This document shows positions 1-7,928 of a stretch of DNA of 64,000 nucleotides, one piece after another; position 1 is the first letter of the stretch, and each line of letters starts with the position of its first letter. Position numbers and translations under genes: made by a program. The notes beneath the pieces were generated by a model. It saw only the letters and a program-made list of their open reading frames with translations. It searched no databases and was not told the DNA's origin. Source of the stretch: an uncultured Faecalibacterium sp. (lineage in GTDB: Bacteria; Bacillota; Clostridia; Oscillospirales; Ruminococcaceae); assembly GCA_937907025.1 (NCBI GenBank), contig CALESJ010000021.1, positions 55,817 through 119,816 of the forward strand, written 5' to 3'.

Positions 1-621
1 CAGCGGCAGGCTGAACACCAGCCACCAGATGGCAGTGATGGCAAAAATCACCGCCAGGCAGGTGAGCATAGGCACGCCCACCAGGTTCATGACCAGGAAG
101 ATGACCAGCGGGATGGTGGAACCGCCGATGTACCCCAGGCCATAGCCCATGGTAGACACGCGGTCCATCCGCTCCGGCGTGGTCACATCGGTGAGGAACG
201 CATCGTAATAGATGGCGGACGCATCAAAGCCGATGACACTGAGGATGTACAGCACCAGGATGAACCCGGCCACCCGGCCGGCGGCCGCGGTGGAGGAGGT
301 AAAGTCCATCAGCGGGGTGAAGGACATGAGGGCAACGGCCACCACACCCAGAATCATGAACACCGAGAACAGGCGCTTGCGCATACCGCGGATATCCCCG
401 AAAACGCCCAAAAACGGCGCCGCGATGGCCACAATGGCCATGGCGATACTGGTGGCGTAGCCCCAGGTCGACATGCTGGAAACACTGTCTGCGGTGTACC
501 CGGCGACGGTGTCAAAGAAGATGGGCAGCAGCGTGACCACGATGACCGAATGGGCGCTGTTGGCCCAGTCGTACATCATCCAGCTGATCTCCTGCTTGGT
601 GTAGCCCTTCAGAAGCCCCAT
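1..621 (-). CDS. MFS permease, UMF1/Atg22-like (3' part outside window)
   Basis: The reverse strand reads from an ATG at 621 to the window edge without a stop, so only about 207 N-terminal residues are visible. It begins MGLLKGYTKQEISWMMYDWANSAHS. The tryptophan/aspartate pattern YDWANSA near residue 20, followed by hydrophobic segments, is typical of the UMF1 (Atg22-like) branch of the major facilitator superfamily, integral membrane transporters of mostly unknown substrate. A GGAGG ribosome site lies 9 bases before the ATG; a second ATG at 629 is out of frame. The gene appears to be monocistronic from its own promoter region, which holds a perfect inverted repeat (637-668). Substrate cannot be inferred. 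Confidence 0.8.
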   Translation of the reverse strand, partial: MGLLKGYTKQEISWMMYDWANSAHSVIVVTLLPIFFDTVAGYTADSVSSMSTWGYATSIAMAIVAIAAPFLGVFGDIRGMRKRLFSVFMILGVVAVALMSFTPLMDFTSSTAAAGRVAGFILVLYILSVIGFDASAIYYDAFLTDVTTPERMDRVSTMGYGLGYIGGSTIPLVIFLVMNLVGVPMLTCLAVIFAITAIWWLVFSLPL

Positions 622-636
622 GGAATCATGCCTCCA

Positions 637-668
637 ACTTATACAATTTTTGCAAATCTTGTATAAGT
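637..668. promoter_or_regulatory. Perfect 10-bp inverted repeat, candidate operator of the MFS gene
   Basis: Arms ACTTATACAA (637-646) and TTGTATAAGT (659-668) are exact reverse complements around a 12-base AT-rich spacer. The site is immediately upstream of the ribosome site of the MFS gene starting at 621, so it could act as a repressor operator. Half-sites of the form TTGTAT/ATACAA resemble those of GntR-type regulators, but no regulator gene is adjacent in the window. Confidence 0.55.
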
Positions 669-682
669 GTAACATTTTGTCA

Positions 683-724
683 CCAAAAAAACAAGACGCC
701 CGACGGCGCAAAAGTCCATCGGGC
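683..724 (-). terminator. Intrinsic terminator after the ECF-sigma operon
   Basis: On the reverse strand, arms GCCCGATGG and CCGTCGGGC (724-716 and 706-698) form a 9-bp stem with one G-U pair, followed by a T-rich run (down to 684). It lies just after the stop of the membrane protein gene ending at 765. Confidence 0.8.
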
Positions 725-764
725 AGTCAAATCTGTGTCAAAAATCAGCAAAGTTTTTTCCGGG

Positions 765-1772
765 TCATTCGTAGTATCCCATCGCCACTGCATCCCCGGT
801 GCTGCCTTCCTGTGCGGTCGGAGCCGCGGATTCCGCCGTGGCCATACCCAGAGCAGCCATCTGTTCATCCAGCCATTCCTCTGTCGGATATTCACCGTAT
901 TTTTCCTGGTATTCCTCCGACAGGTTGCTGCGGATTTCCTCCTGGCGGTAATCCTGCATATTATCGTAGCTGGAGAAACTGTTGCCGTCATACCAGTAGG
1001 ACTGGTACACGTTTCCGGCCAGGGTGGCGGCGTCGGCGGAGAGCTGCCAGGCATTGTCCAGGTCCAGAGAGTAGGTCACACTGTTGTCGGCCACATCCCG
1101 CATGTAGGTGTCGAAGCGATACCGGTTGAAGGGCAGTCCGTCGGCCTGGCAGGCGTCCACCACCTGGCGGGCCATGGCGGCAAAGGCTTCCGGTGTGTTG
1201 TAGACATTCTGGTAAACGGTGACATACAGTTCGCAGTCATCACCGGACTGGACCTGCGCCGTCGCCGGGTCGGAAACGCCATGGTTCAGGTTCATCACCA
1301 CGCTCAGGTCGTAAATATCGCTGCTCAGTTCAGAAACACCGCGCAGGGTCGCAGTGGCATCCTTCTGGAGTTCATCGCCCAGGCGCATCTCGGCCGCATG
1401 GGCGGTGGGGCCGTACTCATTCCACAGCTGCATCACCATCGAAGCGCACCCCGCCCCGATCATAATCAGGATGCAGACAAAAATGCTCAGGCCGTCGTAC
1501 TTGAGCTGCACGTTGGGGCGAGCCGCATAGACCAGGACCTCAATGCCCAGGGCGATAAGCGCCACCGGGAACAGGCTGATCACAAAACGCAGGTCCAGTT
1601 CCGGCAGGAAGGAGCGCAGGATCAGCACGATACCGGCAGCCACCAGCAGCAAGCCGAAGGTAAAGGTACCCACGCGGCGGATTTTCCGGGGCGGCGCAGA
1701 AGGCCGGGTATCCGTGGGAGGAACGGTCTGTTGCGCGGTCTGCTGTTCTGCCGCATTGTATTTTTCATCCAT
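765..1772 (-). CDS. Membrane protein with three N-terminal TM segments, unknown function
   Basis: A 335-residue protein with a polar, proline-rich N-terminus (1-35), then three hydrophobic segments at about 36-53, 63-83 and 94-116, and a hydrophilic remainder of about 215 residues with many Asp/Tyr/Gln and no motif that I recognise. The paired-helix arrangement near the N-terminus recalls LiaF-type membrane proteins that accompany envelope-stress systems, but the similarity is only in layout. The start ATG has a GAGG site 9 bases upstream. It is the last gene of the operon headed by an ECF sigma factor, so a role in cell-envelope sensing or response is plausible. A terminator follows at 683-724. 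Confidence 0.75.
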   Translation of the reverse strand: MDEKYNAAEQQTAQQTVPPTDTRPSAPPRKIRRVGTFTFGLLLVAAGIVLILRSFLPELDLRFVISLFPVALIALGIEVLVYAARPNVQLKYDGLSIFVCILIMIGAGCASMVMQLWNEYGPTAHAAEMRLGDELQKDATATLRGVSELSSDIYDLSVVMNLNHGVSDPATAQVQSGDDCELYVTVYQNVYNTPEAFAAMARQVVDACQADGLPFNRYRFDTYMRDVADNSVTYSLDLDNAWQLSADAATLAGNVYQSYWYDGNSFSSYDNMQDYRQEEIRSNLSEEYQEKYGEYPTEEWLDEQMAALGMATAESAAPTAQEGSTGDAVAMGYYE

Positions 1773-1857
1773 TATAATACACCTCGTATTGTCATTTTGG
1801 AGTAAAAAAGCAGGCGGGCAAAGTCAGGGCCTGGCCCGTCGTGCCGGAATGGGAGAT

Positions 1858-2430
1858 TTACTGCGGCATATCCTGGCCGCCGTGTTCCCCGGGATAGGGC
1901 GGCATGGCGTTGTTGTCCCCCTTGCCGGGCGCCGAACGGCCCAGCAGACGCACGCCGAAGTAGATCAGCAGAGCAGCCACGATGACGGTGGGCAGCTGGC
2001 CGATGAGGTTGTAGTACAGGTATTCCATGCCCAGCCTGATGAACAGGTCGTGCAGCATGGGGGCGATCCAGCTGTCAAAGAGCACCCACACACCGCAGGC
2101 CACCAGCACCCAGCCGATGATGCGGTTGCCGCGGGGAGTGAAAGGCTTGAACCGGCCCAGGTCGATGCGGTCGCCCCAGATGAAATCGTCGGGTTTGGGG
2201 CTGCCGGACACCAGATACCGAATCAGGTCATAGGTGTCGAAGAAGGCATACATCCAGATGATGGGGGCTGCCAGCAGCACCGGCGGAATGATGGCACCGA
2301 TACCGGACGCCACACAGAACAGGGTGATGAGGGACAGGCCGCGGCGCATATAGCCGTAGTACATCTGCCCGGCACCCGGAATGCAGGCAAAGATAAAAGT
2401 CAGAAATGCGTTCTTTTTCATGGTGTTCAC
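1858..2430 (-). CDS. TM2-type small membrane protein
   Basis: A 190-residue protein that opens with a charged MKK stretch and a hydrophobic block containing the IPGAGQMYYGY pattern (about residues 16-28), the GxGxxYxG signature of TM2-domain proteins, followed by further hydrophobic helices (about 33-62 and 120-175). TM2 proteins are small membrane proteins of unknown biochemical activity. Its start overlaps the end of the upstream anti-sigma gene by 4 bases, indicating translational coupling and membership in the ECF-sigma operon. Confidence 0.75.
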   Translation of the reverse strand: MNTMKKNAFLTFIFACIPGAGQMYYGYMRRGLSLITLFCVASGIGAIIPPVLLAAPIIWMYAFFDTYDLIRYLVSGSPKPDDFIWGDRIDLGRFKPFTPRGNRIIGWVLVACGVWVLFDSWIAPMLHDLFIRLGMEYLYYNLIGQLPTVIVAALLIYFGVRLLGRSAPGKGDNNAMPPYPGEHGGQDMPQ

Positions 2431-2969
2431 TCTCCAGTGGCGGCCGCGTGGCCGTGATTTTGCCGGTTGTTATCTGAAAGCTGTGCCCAGCCGCTAAGGG
2501 CGGTGTCCTGGATGCTGCCCAGGACGTTCTGCAGACCCTCGCTGGCGCCGTTCAGGGCGCTGCCCAGCATCTGGCTGATGCTGGCGTTCTGGCGGGGTTC
2601 TTCCTGGGGGCGGGGAGCGGCGTTGGGGGCGGCCCCGAACAAACCGAACCGCCACAGGGCCAGTGCCAGAACGATGGCGGCGGCCACCGATACATATCGG
2701 TTGGTCATGACCCGGAAGGTACGCATCCGCATCAGGGCCTGTACCTGGGGGATCAGGTCCCGCATGGGCGCCGAGAGCTGGATGCTTTCCAGCAGGGCGG
2801 TGTACCGTGCCAGGCACCGGTCGCAGAAGGTCAGGTGTTCGGCGGCTTCCAGCCGGCCCAGATCGTCCAGGCGGTCATCGCGCAGGGCTTCCAACCCGCT
2901 CTGGGTCAGGCAGCCGGCGTTGTCAAACAAATTGTTGTTGTCAAAATAAGGGGCCATGCTCTCGGTCAT
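2427..2969 (-). CDS. Zinc-finger anti-sigma factor (membrane-anchored)
   Basis: A 180-residue protein. Residues about 41-57 contain HLTFCDRC, the HxxxCxxC zinc-binding motif of ZAS-type anti-sigma factors; one hydrophobic helix follows at about 95-112 (AAAIVLALALWRFGLFG), so the N-terminal domain faces the cytoplasm and the C-terminal part lies outside. It starts 1 base after the stop of the ECF sigma gene (2971-3510), the classical sigma/anti-sigma pair arrangement. The expected role is to hold the sigma factor inactive until a membrane signal releases it. The signal is unknown. Confidence 0.85.
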   Translation of the reverse strand: MTESMAPYFDNNNLFDNAGCLTQSGLEALRDDRLDDLGRLEAAEHLTFCDRCLARYTALLESIQLSAPMRDLIPQVQALMRMRTFRVMTNRYVSVAAAIVLALALWRFGLFGAAPNAAPRPQEEPRQNASISQMLGSALNGASEGLQNVLGSIQDTALSGWAQLSDNNRQNHGHAAATGE

Positions 2970-2970
2970 G

Positions 2971-3510
2971 TTACTCCTGCCTCCTTTCGGTGATCTGCTT
3001 GCGCAGGATGGCTTTTGCCCGGAACAGCTGGTTCTGTACCGTGGCGGGGGGCCGCCCCAACAGCCGGGCGATATCCGCCACCGGCCGTTCTTCCAAAAAG
3101 TACATCGTGGCTACCTTGCCGTAGGGTTCCCGCAGGCCGCGGACCATGGTGTCCAGCTCCTCGGCGTTGTCCTTCTGGATCAGAAGGTCCTGCGGGTCCG
3201 GGTCGGCGGCGGCCAGGGCGCTGCCCGCCGGGGGTGTGCCCCGGGGTTCGGGCAGGCTTTCGTGGTCCTGGGCTTCCACCTTGCGCGCCCAGGCGCTTTT
3301 CAGGTGGTCCTTGCACTTGTTGGCCGCCACACGCACCAGCCACTGCTTATGATAGGCGGGGTCGCACCGGTCGATGCTGGTGTAAGCGGAGAGGAACGTA
3401 TCCTGGGTGAGGTCTTCGGCGGTGTGAGGGTCGCGGACGAACTGCAGGCAGACGGTGTAGACCAGTTTTTGATACTGCCGCATCAGTTCAGAAAACTCCT
3501 GATTGTTCAT
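2971..3510 (-). CDS. ECF-family RNA polymerase sigma factor
   Basis: A 179-residue protein with sigma region 2 at about residues 7-75 (LVYTVCLQFVRDPHTAEDLTQ, the region 2.2/2.3 signature) and region 4 at about 125-175 (DIARLLGRPPATVQNQL, a helix-turn-helix). This two-domain size and layout is that of group 4 (ECF) sigma factors. A GAGGGG site lies 9 bases before the ATG; the stronger GGAGG is 16 bases away. It heads a four-gene operon with its anti-sigma factor and two membrane proteins, which suggests an envelope-related stimulus. Autoregulation is likely for the family but no promoter of the ECF type was identified with confidence. Confidence 0.92.
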   Translation of the reverse strand: MNNQEFSELMRQYQKLVYTVCLQFVRDPHTAEDLTQDTFLSAYTSIDRCDPAYHKQWLVRVAANKCKDHLKSAWARKVEAQDHESLPEPRGTPPAGSALAAADPDPQDLLIQKDNAEELDTMVRGLREPYGKVATMYFLEERPVADIARLLGRPPATVQNQLFRAKAILRKQITERRQE

Positions 3511-3566
3511 GATTCCGTGCCCCTCACCTCCTTGCTCGAAACGTTTCTATTCTATACTACGAAGAA

Positions 3567-3591
3567 GGCCCGCGGCATTTTGCAGCGGGCC
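3567..3591 (-). terminator. Hairpin after the exonuclease III gene
   Basis: Arms GGCCCGC (3567-3573) and GCGGGCC (3585-3591) form a GC-rich stem between the exonuclease gene end (3611) and the ECF sigma operon. On the reverse strand it is followed only by TTCTTC, so termination may be weak. Confidence 0.45.
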
Positions 3592-3610
3592 GGAAAAAAT
3601 ATGCACTTTT

Positions 3611-4369
3611 TTACAGGTCGATCTCCAGGCGGACCGGGCAGTGGTCGCTGCCCATCACGTCGGGCAGGATATCGGCCACCCGGATCTTGTCCGCAATGCG
3701 GTTGGATACCAGGAAATAGTCGATACGCCATCCCGCGTTCCGTTCCCGGGCGCGGAACCGCATGCTCCACCAGCTGTACGCCCCGGTGACATCCGGGTGC
3801 AGGTAGCGGAAGCTGTCGGTAAAGCCGGCGGCCAGCAGTTCGGTCATCTTGCCCCGCTCCTGGTCGGAGAAGCCCGCCGCGCCCCGGTTGGGGCCGGGGT
3901 TCTTCAGGTCGATCTCCTGGTGGGCCACATTCAGGTCCCCGCAGACGATGACCGGCTTTTTGGCGTCCAGGTCCAGCAGGTAGGCGCGCAGGTCGTCCTC
4001 CCATTCCATGCGGTAGTCGATGCGGGCCAGCTCGTTCTGGGCATTGGGCACATACAGGTTGACCAAGTAGAAGTTTTCAAACTCCAGGGTGATGGCCCGG
4101 CCTTCATGGCTGTGGGCCTCCACCCCGATGCCGTTCCAGGCGTTGAGAGGCCGCAGGCGGGTGTAGATCAGGGTACCGGAGTAGCCCTTCTTCTCGGCGC
4201 TGTTGATGTATTCGGTGTAGCCTTCGGGCTCAAAATCGGCCTGGCCGGGCTGCATCTTGGTTTCCTGCAGGCAGACGGCGTCGGCATCAAAGGCGGCAAA
4301 GGAATCGGCAAATCCCTTTTTCAGGCAGGCACGCAGGCCGTTGACATTCCAGCTGATGAATCTCTTCAT
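3611..4369 (-). CDS. xth: Exodeoxyribonuclease III (AP endonuclease, ExoA/Xth family)
   Basis: A 252-residue cytoplasmic DNA repair enzyme that cleaves abasic sites and removes 3'-blocking groups in base excision repair. Family motifs are in order: SWNVNGLRAC (about residue 6), LQETKMQ (metal-binding Glu, about 34), the GDLNVAH catalytic Asp/Asn segment (about 144), RIDYFLVS (about 215) and SDHCPV (catalytic His, about 241). Length matches the family. It is followed by a weak hairpin and preceded by the MATE gene with about 37 bases between, so it may be co-transcribed with it. Confidence 0.95.
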   Translation of the reverse strand: MKRFISWNVNGLRACLKKGFADSFAAFDADAVCLQETKMQPGQADFEPEGYTEYINSAEKKGYSGTLIYTRLRPLNAWNGIGVEAHSHEGRAITLEFENFYLVNLYVPNAQNELARIDYRMEWEDDLRAYLLDLDAKKPVIVCGDLNVAHQEIDLKNPGPNRGAAGFSDQERGKMTELLAAGFTDSFRYLHPDVTGAYSWWSMRFRARERNAGWRIDYFLVSNRIADKIRVADILPDVMGSDHCPVRLEIDL

Positions 4370-4406
4370 AGTTGTGTCCTTTCAAAGTAAATCAGGCAGC
4401 GGTGCA

Positions 4407-5762
4407 TCAGACGGTTTTCGCCGGAGTGCAGCGCTTTTTCCAGGCACCGGTGGCAAACCGGGCCACAAAGCAAAGTACGCGGAACACCCAGTCCACCACC
4501 ATGGCGATCCAGACGCCCACGGCGCCCATGCCCATCTGCACACAGAGGATGTAGGAGAAGCCCAGACGCCAGACCATCATGGAGAAGATGGCCGTGACCA
4601 TGGTGAACTTGACATCATTGGCTGCGCGCAGGGCGTTGGGCAGCACAAAGGAGGCAGGCCACAGCAGGATGCCGCTGCCTGCGTGGATCATGACCAGCAG
4701 CCAGGCCAGCTTCCAGGTTTCGTCGGACAGGGTGTACAGGTTGAGCAGCTGGGGCAGGAAGATCAGCACCAGTGCGTTGGTAGCGCCCTGGGCGATATAG
4801 TCCCACAGCATGAGTTTCTTGGTAAAGTAGCTGGCCTGGTTCAGGTCCCCGGCACCCACACAGCGGCCCACCACCGTGATCATGGCCAGGCCCATGGCCT
4901 GCCCCACGATGCAGCCGATGCTGTCCAGGTTGTTGGCGACTGCGTTGGCCGAGATATGCACCGTGCCAAAGACGCTGATCATGCTGACCACCAGCACGCG
5001 GCCCAGCTGGAACAGGCTGTTTTCCATGGCCGAAGGGATACCGATATACAGAATATTGCGGGCCATGGCAGGCTGCAGGTGCCGCACGCCGTCCCAGGTG
5101 ACCCGGGCGGGGTTGTCGTGATGGGCGGCTGCCAGATACAGGATGATGACCGCGCCCAGCGCACGGGAAACCAGGGTAGGTACTGCCACGCCGGCTGTGC
5201 CCATCCTGAGCACATAGACACATAGAGCGTTGCCCGCGATGTTGATCAGGTTCATGAAGACGCTGACCTTCATGGACACGGCACTGTTGCCGGTGGAGCG
5301 GAAAATGGCCGCGCCGGCGTTGTACAGTGCCAGAAACGGGTAGGACAGGCCGGTGATGGTGAAGTAAATCAGAGCTTCATGCATGACGCTGTCATCAATA
5401 CTGCCGAAGAACAGCCGCAGCATGGGGGCGCGGAGCAGCAGGCAGAAAGCCGCCACAGCCACGCCCAGCAATGCGCTGAGGGTGACCAGCTGTCCGGCGC
5501 TGCGGGAGGCTTCCTCCGGCTTGCGGGCACCCAGAAACTGGCTGGTAACCACGGCACCGCCGGTGGCCAGAGCCGCAAAAATATTGATGATCAGGTTGTT
5601 GATCATGTCCACCAGCGACACGCCGGAGATGGCGGCTTCGCCCACGCTGGAAACCATGACCGTATCGGACATGCCCACCAGAATGGCCAGGGCCTGCTCA
5701 ATGACCAGCGGCCACAAAAGACGGATCAGCTGCCGGTTGGTAAACAATCGTTCTTGTTGCAT
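4407..5762 (-). CDS. MATE-family multidrug/Na+ antiporter
   Basis: A 451-residue polytopic membrane protein with about 12 hydrophobic helices arranged as two repeats. It starts MQQERLFTNRQLIRLLWPLVIEQALAILVGMSDTVMVSS; the LxxPLxxEQ and the DTxMVSxxG pattern are typical of MATE transporters, which expel drugs or metabolites using Na+ or H+ gradients. Length matches the family. A substrate cannot be assigned. It has a GGAG-type site shortly upstream of the ATG and probably shares a transcript with xth. Confidence 0.92.
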   Translation of the reverse strand: MQQERLFTNRQLIRLLWPLVIEQALAILVGMSDTVMVSSVGEAAISGVSLVDMINNLIINIFAALATGGAVVTSQFLGARKPEEASRSAGQLVTLSALLGVAVAAFCLLLRAPMLRLFFGSIDDSVMHEALIYFTITGLSYPFLALYNAGAAIFRSTGNSAVSMKVSVFMNLINIAGNALCVYVLRMGTAGVAVPTLVSRALGAVIILYLAAAHHDNPARVTWDGVRHLQPAMARNILYIGIPSAMENSLFQLGRVLVVSMISVFGTVHISANAVANNLDSIGCIVGQAMGLAMITVVGRCVGAGDLNQASYFTKKLMLWDYIAQGATNALVLIFLPQLLNLYTLSDETWKLAWLLVMIHAGSGILLWPASFVLPNALRAANDVKFTMVTAIFSMMVWRLGFSYILCVQMGMGAVGVWIAMVVDWVFRVLCFVARFATGAWKKRCTPAKTV

Positions 5763-5866
5763 GGAACTCCCTCTTTTCCTCTATACCGCCCCTCAGTATA
5801 CCACAAACCGGTTCAAAACAAAAGACACCCGCGGCACAAAGGCGGCGGGTGTGAGCAAGGGGTATT

Positions 5867-7186
5867 TTACTCGTAACGCAGTGCTTCGATGGGGTCCAGC
5901 TTGGCCGCTTTGTTGGCGGGATAATACCCGAAAAAGACGCCGATGGCCATACTGAAGCCCACTGCAATGAGAATGGCGGACAGGCTGGGCTTGGCCGCAA
6001 AGCCGATAAGGCTGCTGAGCCCCATACCCATGGAAACGCCCAGCGCCACCCCGATGGCCCCGCCGATGAGGCAGAGCACGATAGATTCGGTGATAAACTG
6101 CAGCCGGATGGCCGAGCTGGGAGCTCCCAGCGCCTTTCGGGTGCCGATCTCCCGGGTGCGCTCGGTGACCGACACGGTCATGATGTTCATAACACCGATA
6201 CCGCCCACCAGCAGCGAGATGGCCGCAATGGCCGAGATGCCCAGCGAGATGGTGTCCAGCATTTCGGTCATGGATTCCACCAGGCTGGAAATGCTGGTGG
6301 CCTGGACAGTCCAGGTATCGTTGCGGGTGTAATAGCTGGCGAAGTAGTCCCCCACCACATCCACGAAGGAGGTCACATCCGTTCCCGAAGCCGAAACCAC
6401 CGTGATGCTCTGGTAGCCTTCCTCCGCGCCGGTCATGGACCGGGCGGTTTCCAGCGGAATGTAGACGGTGGTCTGGATGGAGTCATCATCCTGGGCGCCG
6501 AACATGCTGGCGTACTGGTCCTCCACATACTGGTAGACCCCCGCCACATAGAAAGCGTACGGCATGCCGTTCACCGTGAGCACCACCCGGGTGCCCAGGG
6601 CGTCGGCGTTGCTGGTGCCGATGGCCTGCTGCACGAATTTTTCCGATACCACGCACAGATACTTGCCCGCATCCCCATCGGTGAGCCAGCGTCCGGCCAG
6701 TAGCGGCGTGTCGGTTTCCTTGGCGGCCAGGCTGGCGGGCGAAATACCGGTCAGCGTGGCGGAGATGGTGGTGTCCGGGTCGCCGTACTTATCGATGGTG
6801 CCGGTGCCTGCATCCCGGGTCAGGTCCACCCGTGCCACCTTGTCGGCAAAGGTGGATTCAAACTCTTCGATCATTTCGTCGGTGATCAGGTCGTCGGCGC
6901 CGGGGGTGCTGTCCATAAACCGGCGCAGCGTCACCCCCGCCGAGGTGCCGCTGGTGTCATCGCTGTCCTTCTGGGTCAGGCTCACGGTGATGTTGCCCAC
7001 GCCCATCCCGGACATGCTGTCGGTAACCGAACCGGTCAGGCTGCCGCCCACCGTTTCGATGGCGATCACCGCCGCAATGCCGATGATGATGCCCAGCATG
7101 GTGAGCAGACTGCGCATCTTGTTGCTTTTCAGGCTGGTAAAGGCCATGCTGATGTTTTCCAGAATATTAGAGAGCCCCACGGACAC
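5867..7186 (-). CDS. ABC transporter permease, MacB/FtsX-like
   Basis: A 439-residue permease with one N-terminal TM helix (about 24-46, SLLTMLGIIIGIAAVIAIETVGG), a large extracytoplasmic domain (about 50-310) and three C-terminal TM helices (about 315-430), the MacB topology. The C-terminal MNIMTVSVTERTREIGTRKALGA motif is the FtsX-domain coupling segment. It is the third gene of an adaptor-ATPase-permease operon, overlapping the ATPase gene by 20 bases. Such mechanotransmission complexes export peptides, drugs or lipoproteins across the envelope; the cargo is unknown. Confidence 0.93.
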   Translation of the reverse strand: MSVGLSNILENISMAFTSLKSNKMRSLLTMLGIIIGIAAVIAIETVGGSLTGSVTDSMSGMGVGNITVSLTQKDSDDTSGTSAGVTLRRFMDSTPGADDLITDEMIEEFESTFADKVARVDLTRDAGTGTIDKYGDPDTTISATLTGISPASLAAKETDTPLLAGRWLTDGDAGKYLCVVSEKFVQQAIGTSNADALGTRVVLTVNGMPYAFYVAGVYQYVEDQYASMFGAQDDDSIQTTVYIPLETARSMTGAEEGYQSITVVSASGTDVTSFVDVVGDYFASYYTRNDTWTVQATSISSLVESMTEMLDTISLGISAIAAISLLVGGIGVMNIMTVSVTERTREIGTRKALGAPSSAIRLQFITESIVLCLIGGAIGVALGVSMGMGLSSLIGFAAKPSLSAILIAVGFSMAIGVFFGYYPANKAAKLDPIEALRYE

Positions 7187-7928
7187 CGCCCCCTTTCTGT
7201 TCCCCCACGATGCGCCCGTCTTTCAGGGTCAGCACCCGCTGGCACTCCTGGGCCAGGGCCGGGTTGTGGGTGATGAGCACAATGGTCTTGTGGTAGCGTT
7301 CGTGCATTTCATGGAACAGGTCCATGACCACGCGGCTGGTTTCGCTGTCCAGCGCGCCGGTGGGCTCGTCGGCCAGGATCAGGGCCGGGTTGTTGACCAT
7401 CGCCCGGGCGATGGCCACACGCTGTTTCTGCCCGCCGGAAAGTTCGTTGGGCTGGTGGCGCATACGGTCGCCCATGCCTACCCGTGTCAGCCATTCTTTG
7501 GCGCGGCGGGCCCGTTCGCCGCCAGGGACCCCTGCGTACAGCATGGGCAGTTCCACGTTTTTCAGGGCGCTCTGGCGGCCGATGAGGTTGTAGGTCTGGA
7601 AGACAAAACCGATTTTCTGGTTGCGGATGGCCGCCAACTGGTTGTCTTTGGCGTCGTGGATGTTGACGCCGTCCAGAATATAGCTGCCCCGGGTGGGCTT
7701 GTCCAGCACGCCGATAATATTCATCAGGGTGGACTTGCCGGAACCGGATTCGCCCACAATGGCCACAAATTCCCCCGGCCAGACCTGCAGGTCGATGCCG
7801 TGGAGGATTTCCAGCTCATTGGGATGGCCGATGTAGTAGCTTTTGCGGATGCCCCGCATCTGGATGAGCGGACGCGGGGCAGCGGGTTTGCCGGAACGGC
7901 CGGTCTGCTTGCTGTCGGCCATGGTCAC
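7167..7928 (-). CDS. ABC transporter ATP-binding protein, MacB/LolD type
   Basis: A 253-residue cytoplasmic ATPase. Walker A is GESGSGKST (about residues 59-67), the Q-loop sits in FVFQTYNLIGRQSAL, the signature is LSGGQKQR (about 164), Walker B is ALILADEPTGALD and the switch histidine is in LITHNPA. The QTYNLIGRQS/NVELPMLYAGV pattern is that of the MacB/LolD group. It overlaps the adaptor gene stop (ATGA arrangement at 7925-7928) and the permease gene, so the three proteins are translationally coupled. Confidence 0.95.
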   Translation of the reverse strand: MTMADSKQTGRSGKPAAPRPLIQMRGIRKSYYIGHPNELEILHGIDLQVWPGEFVAIVGESGSGKSTLMNIIGVLDKPTRGSYILDGVNIHDAKDNQLAAIRNQKIGFVFQTYNLIGRQSALKNVELPMLYAGVPGGERARRAKEWLTRVGMGDRMRHQPNELSGGQKQRVAIARAMVNNPALILADEPTGALDSETSRVVMDLFHEMHERYHKTIVLITHNPALAQECQRVLTLKDGRIVGEQKGGGVRGAL

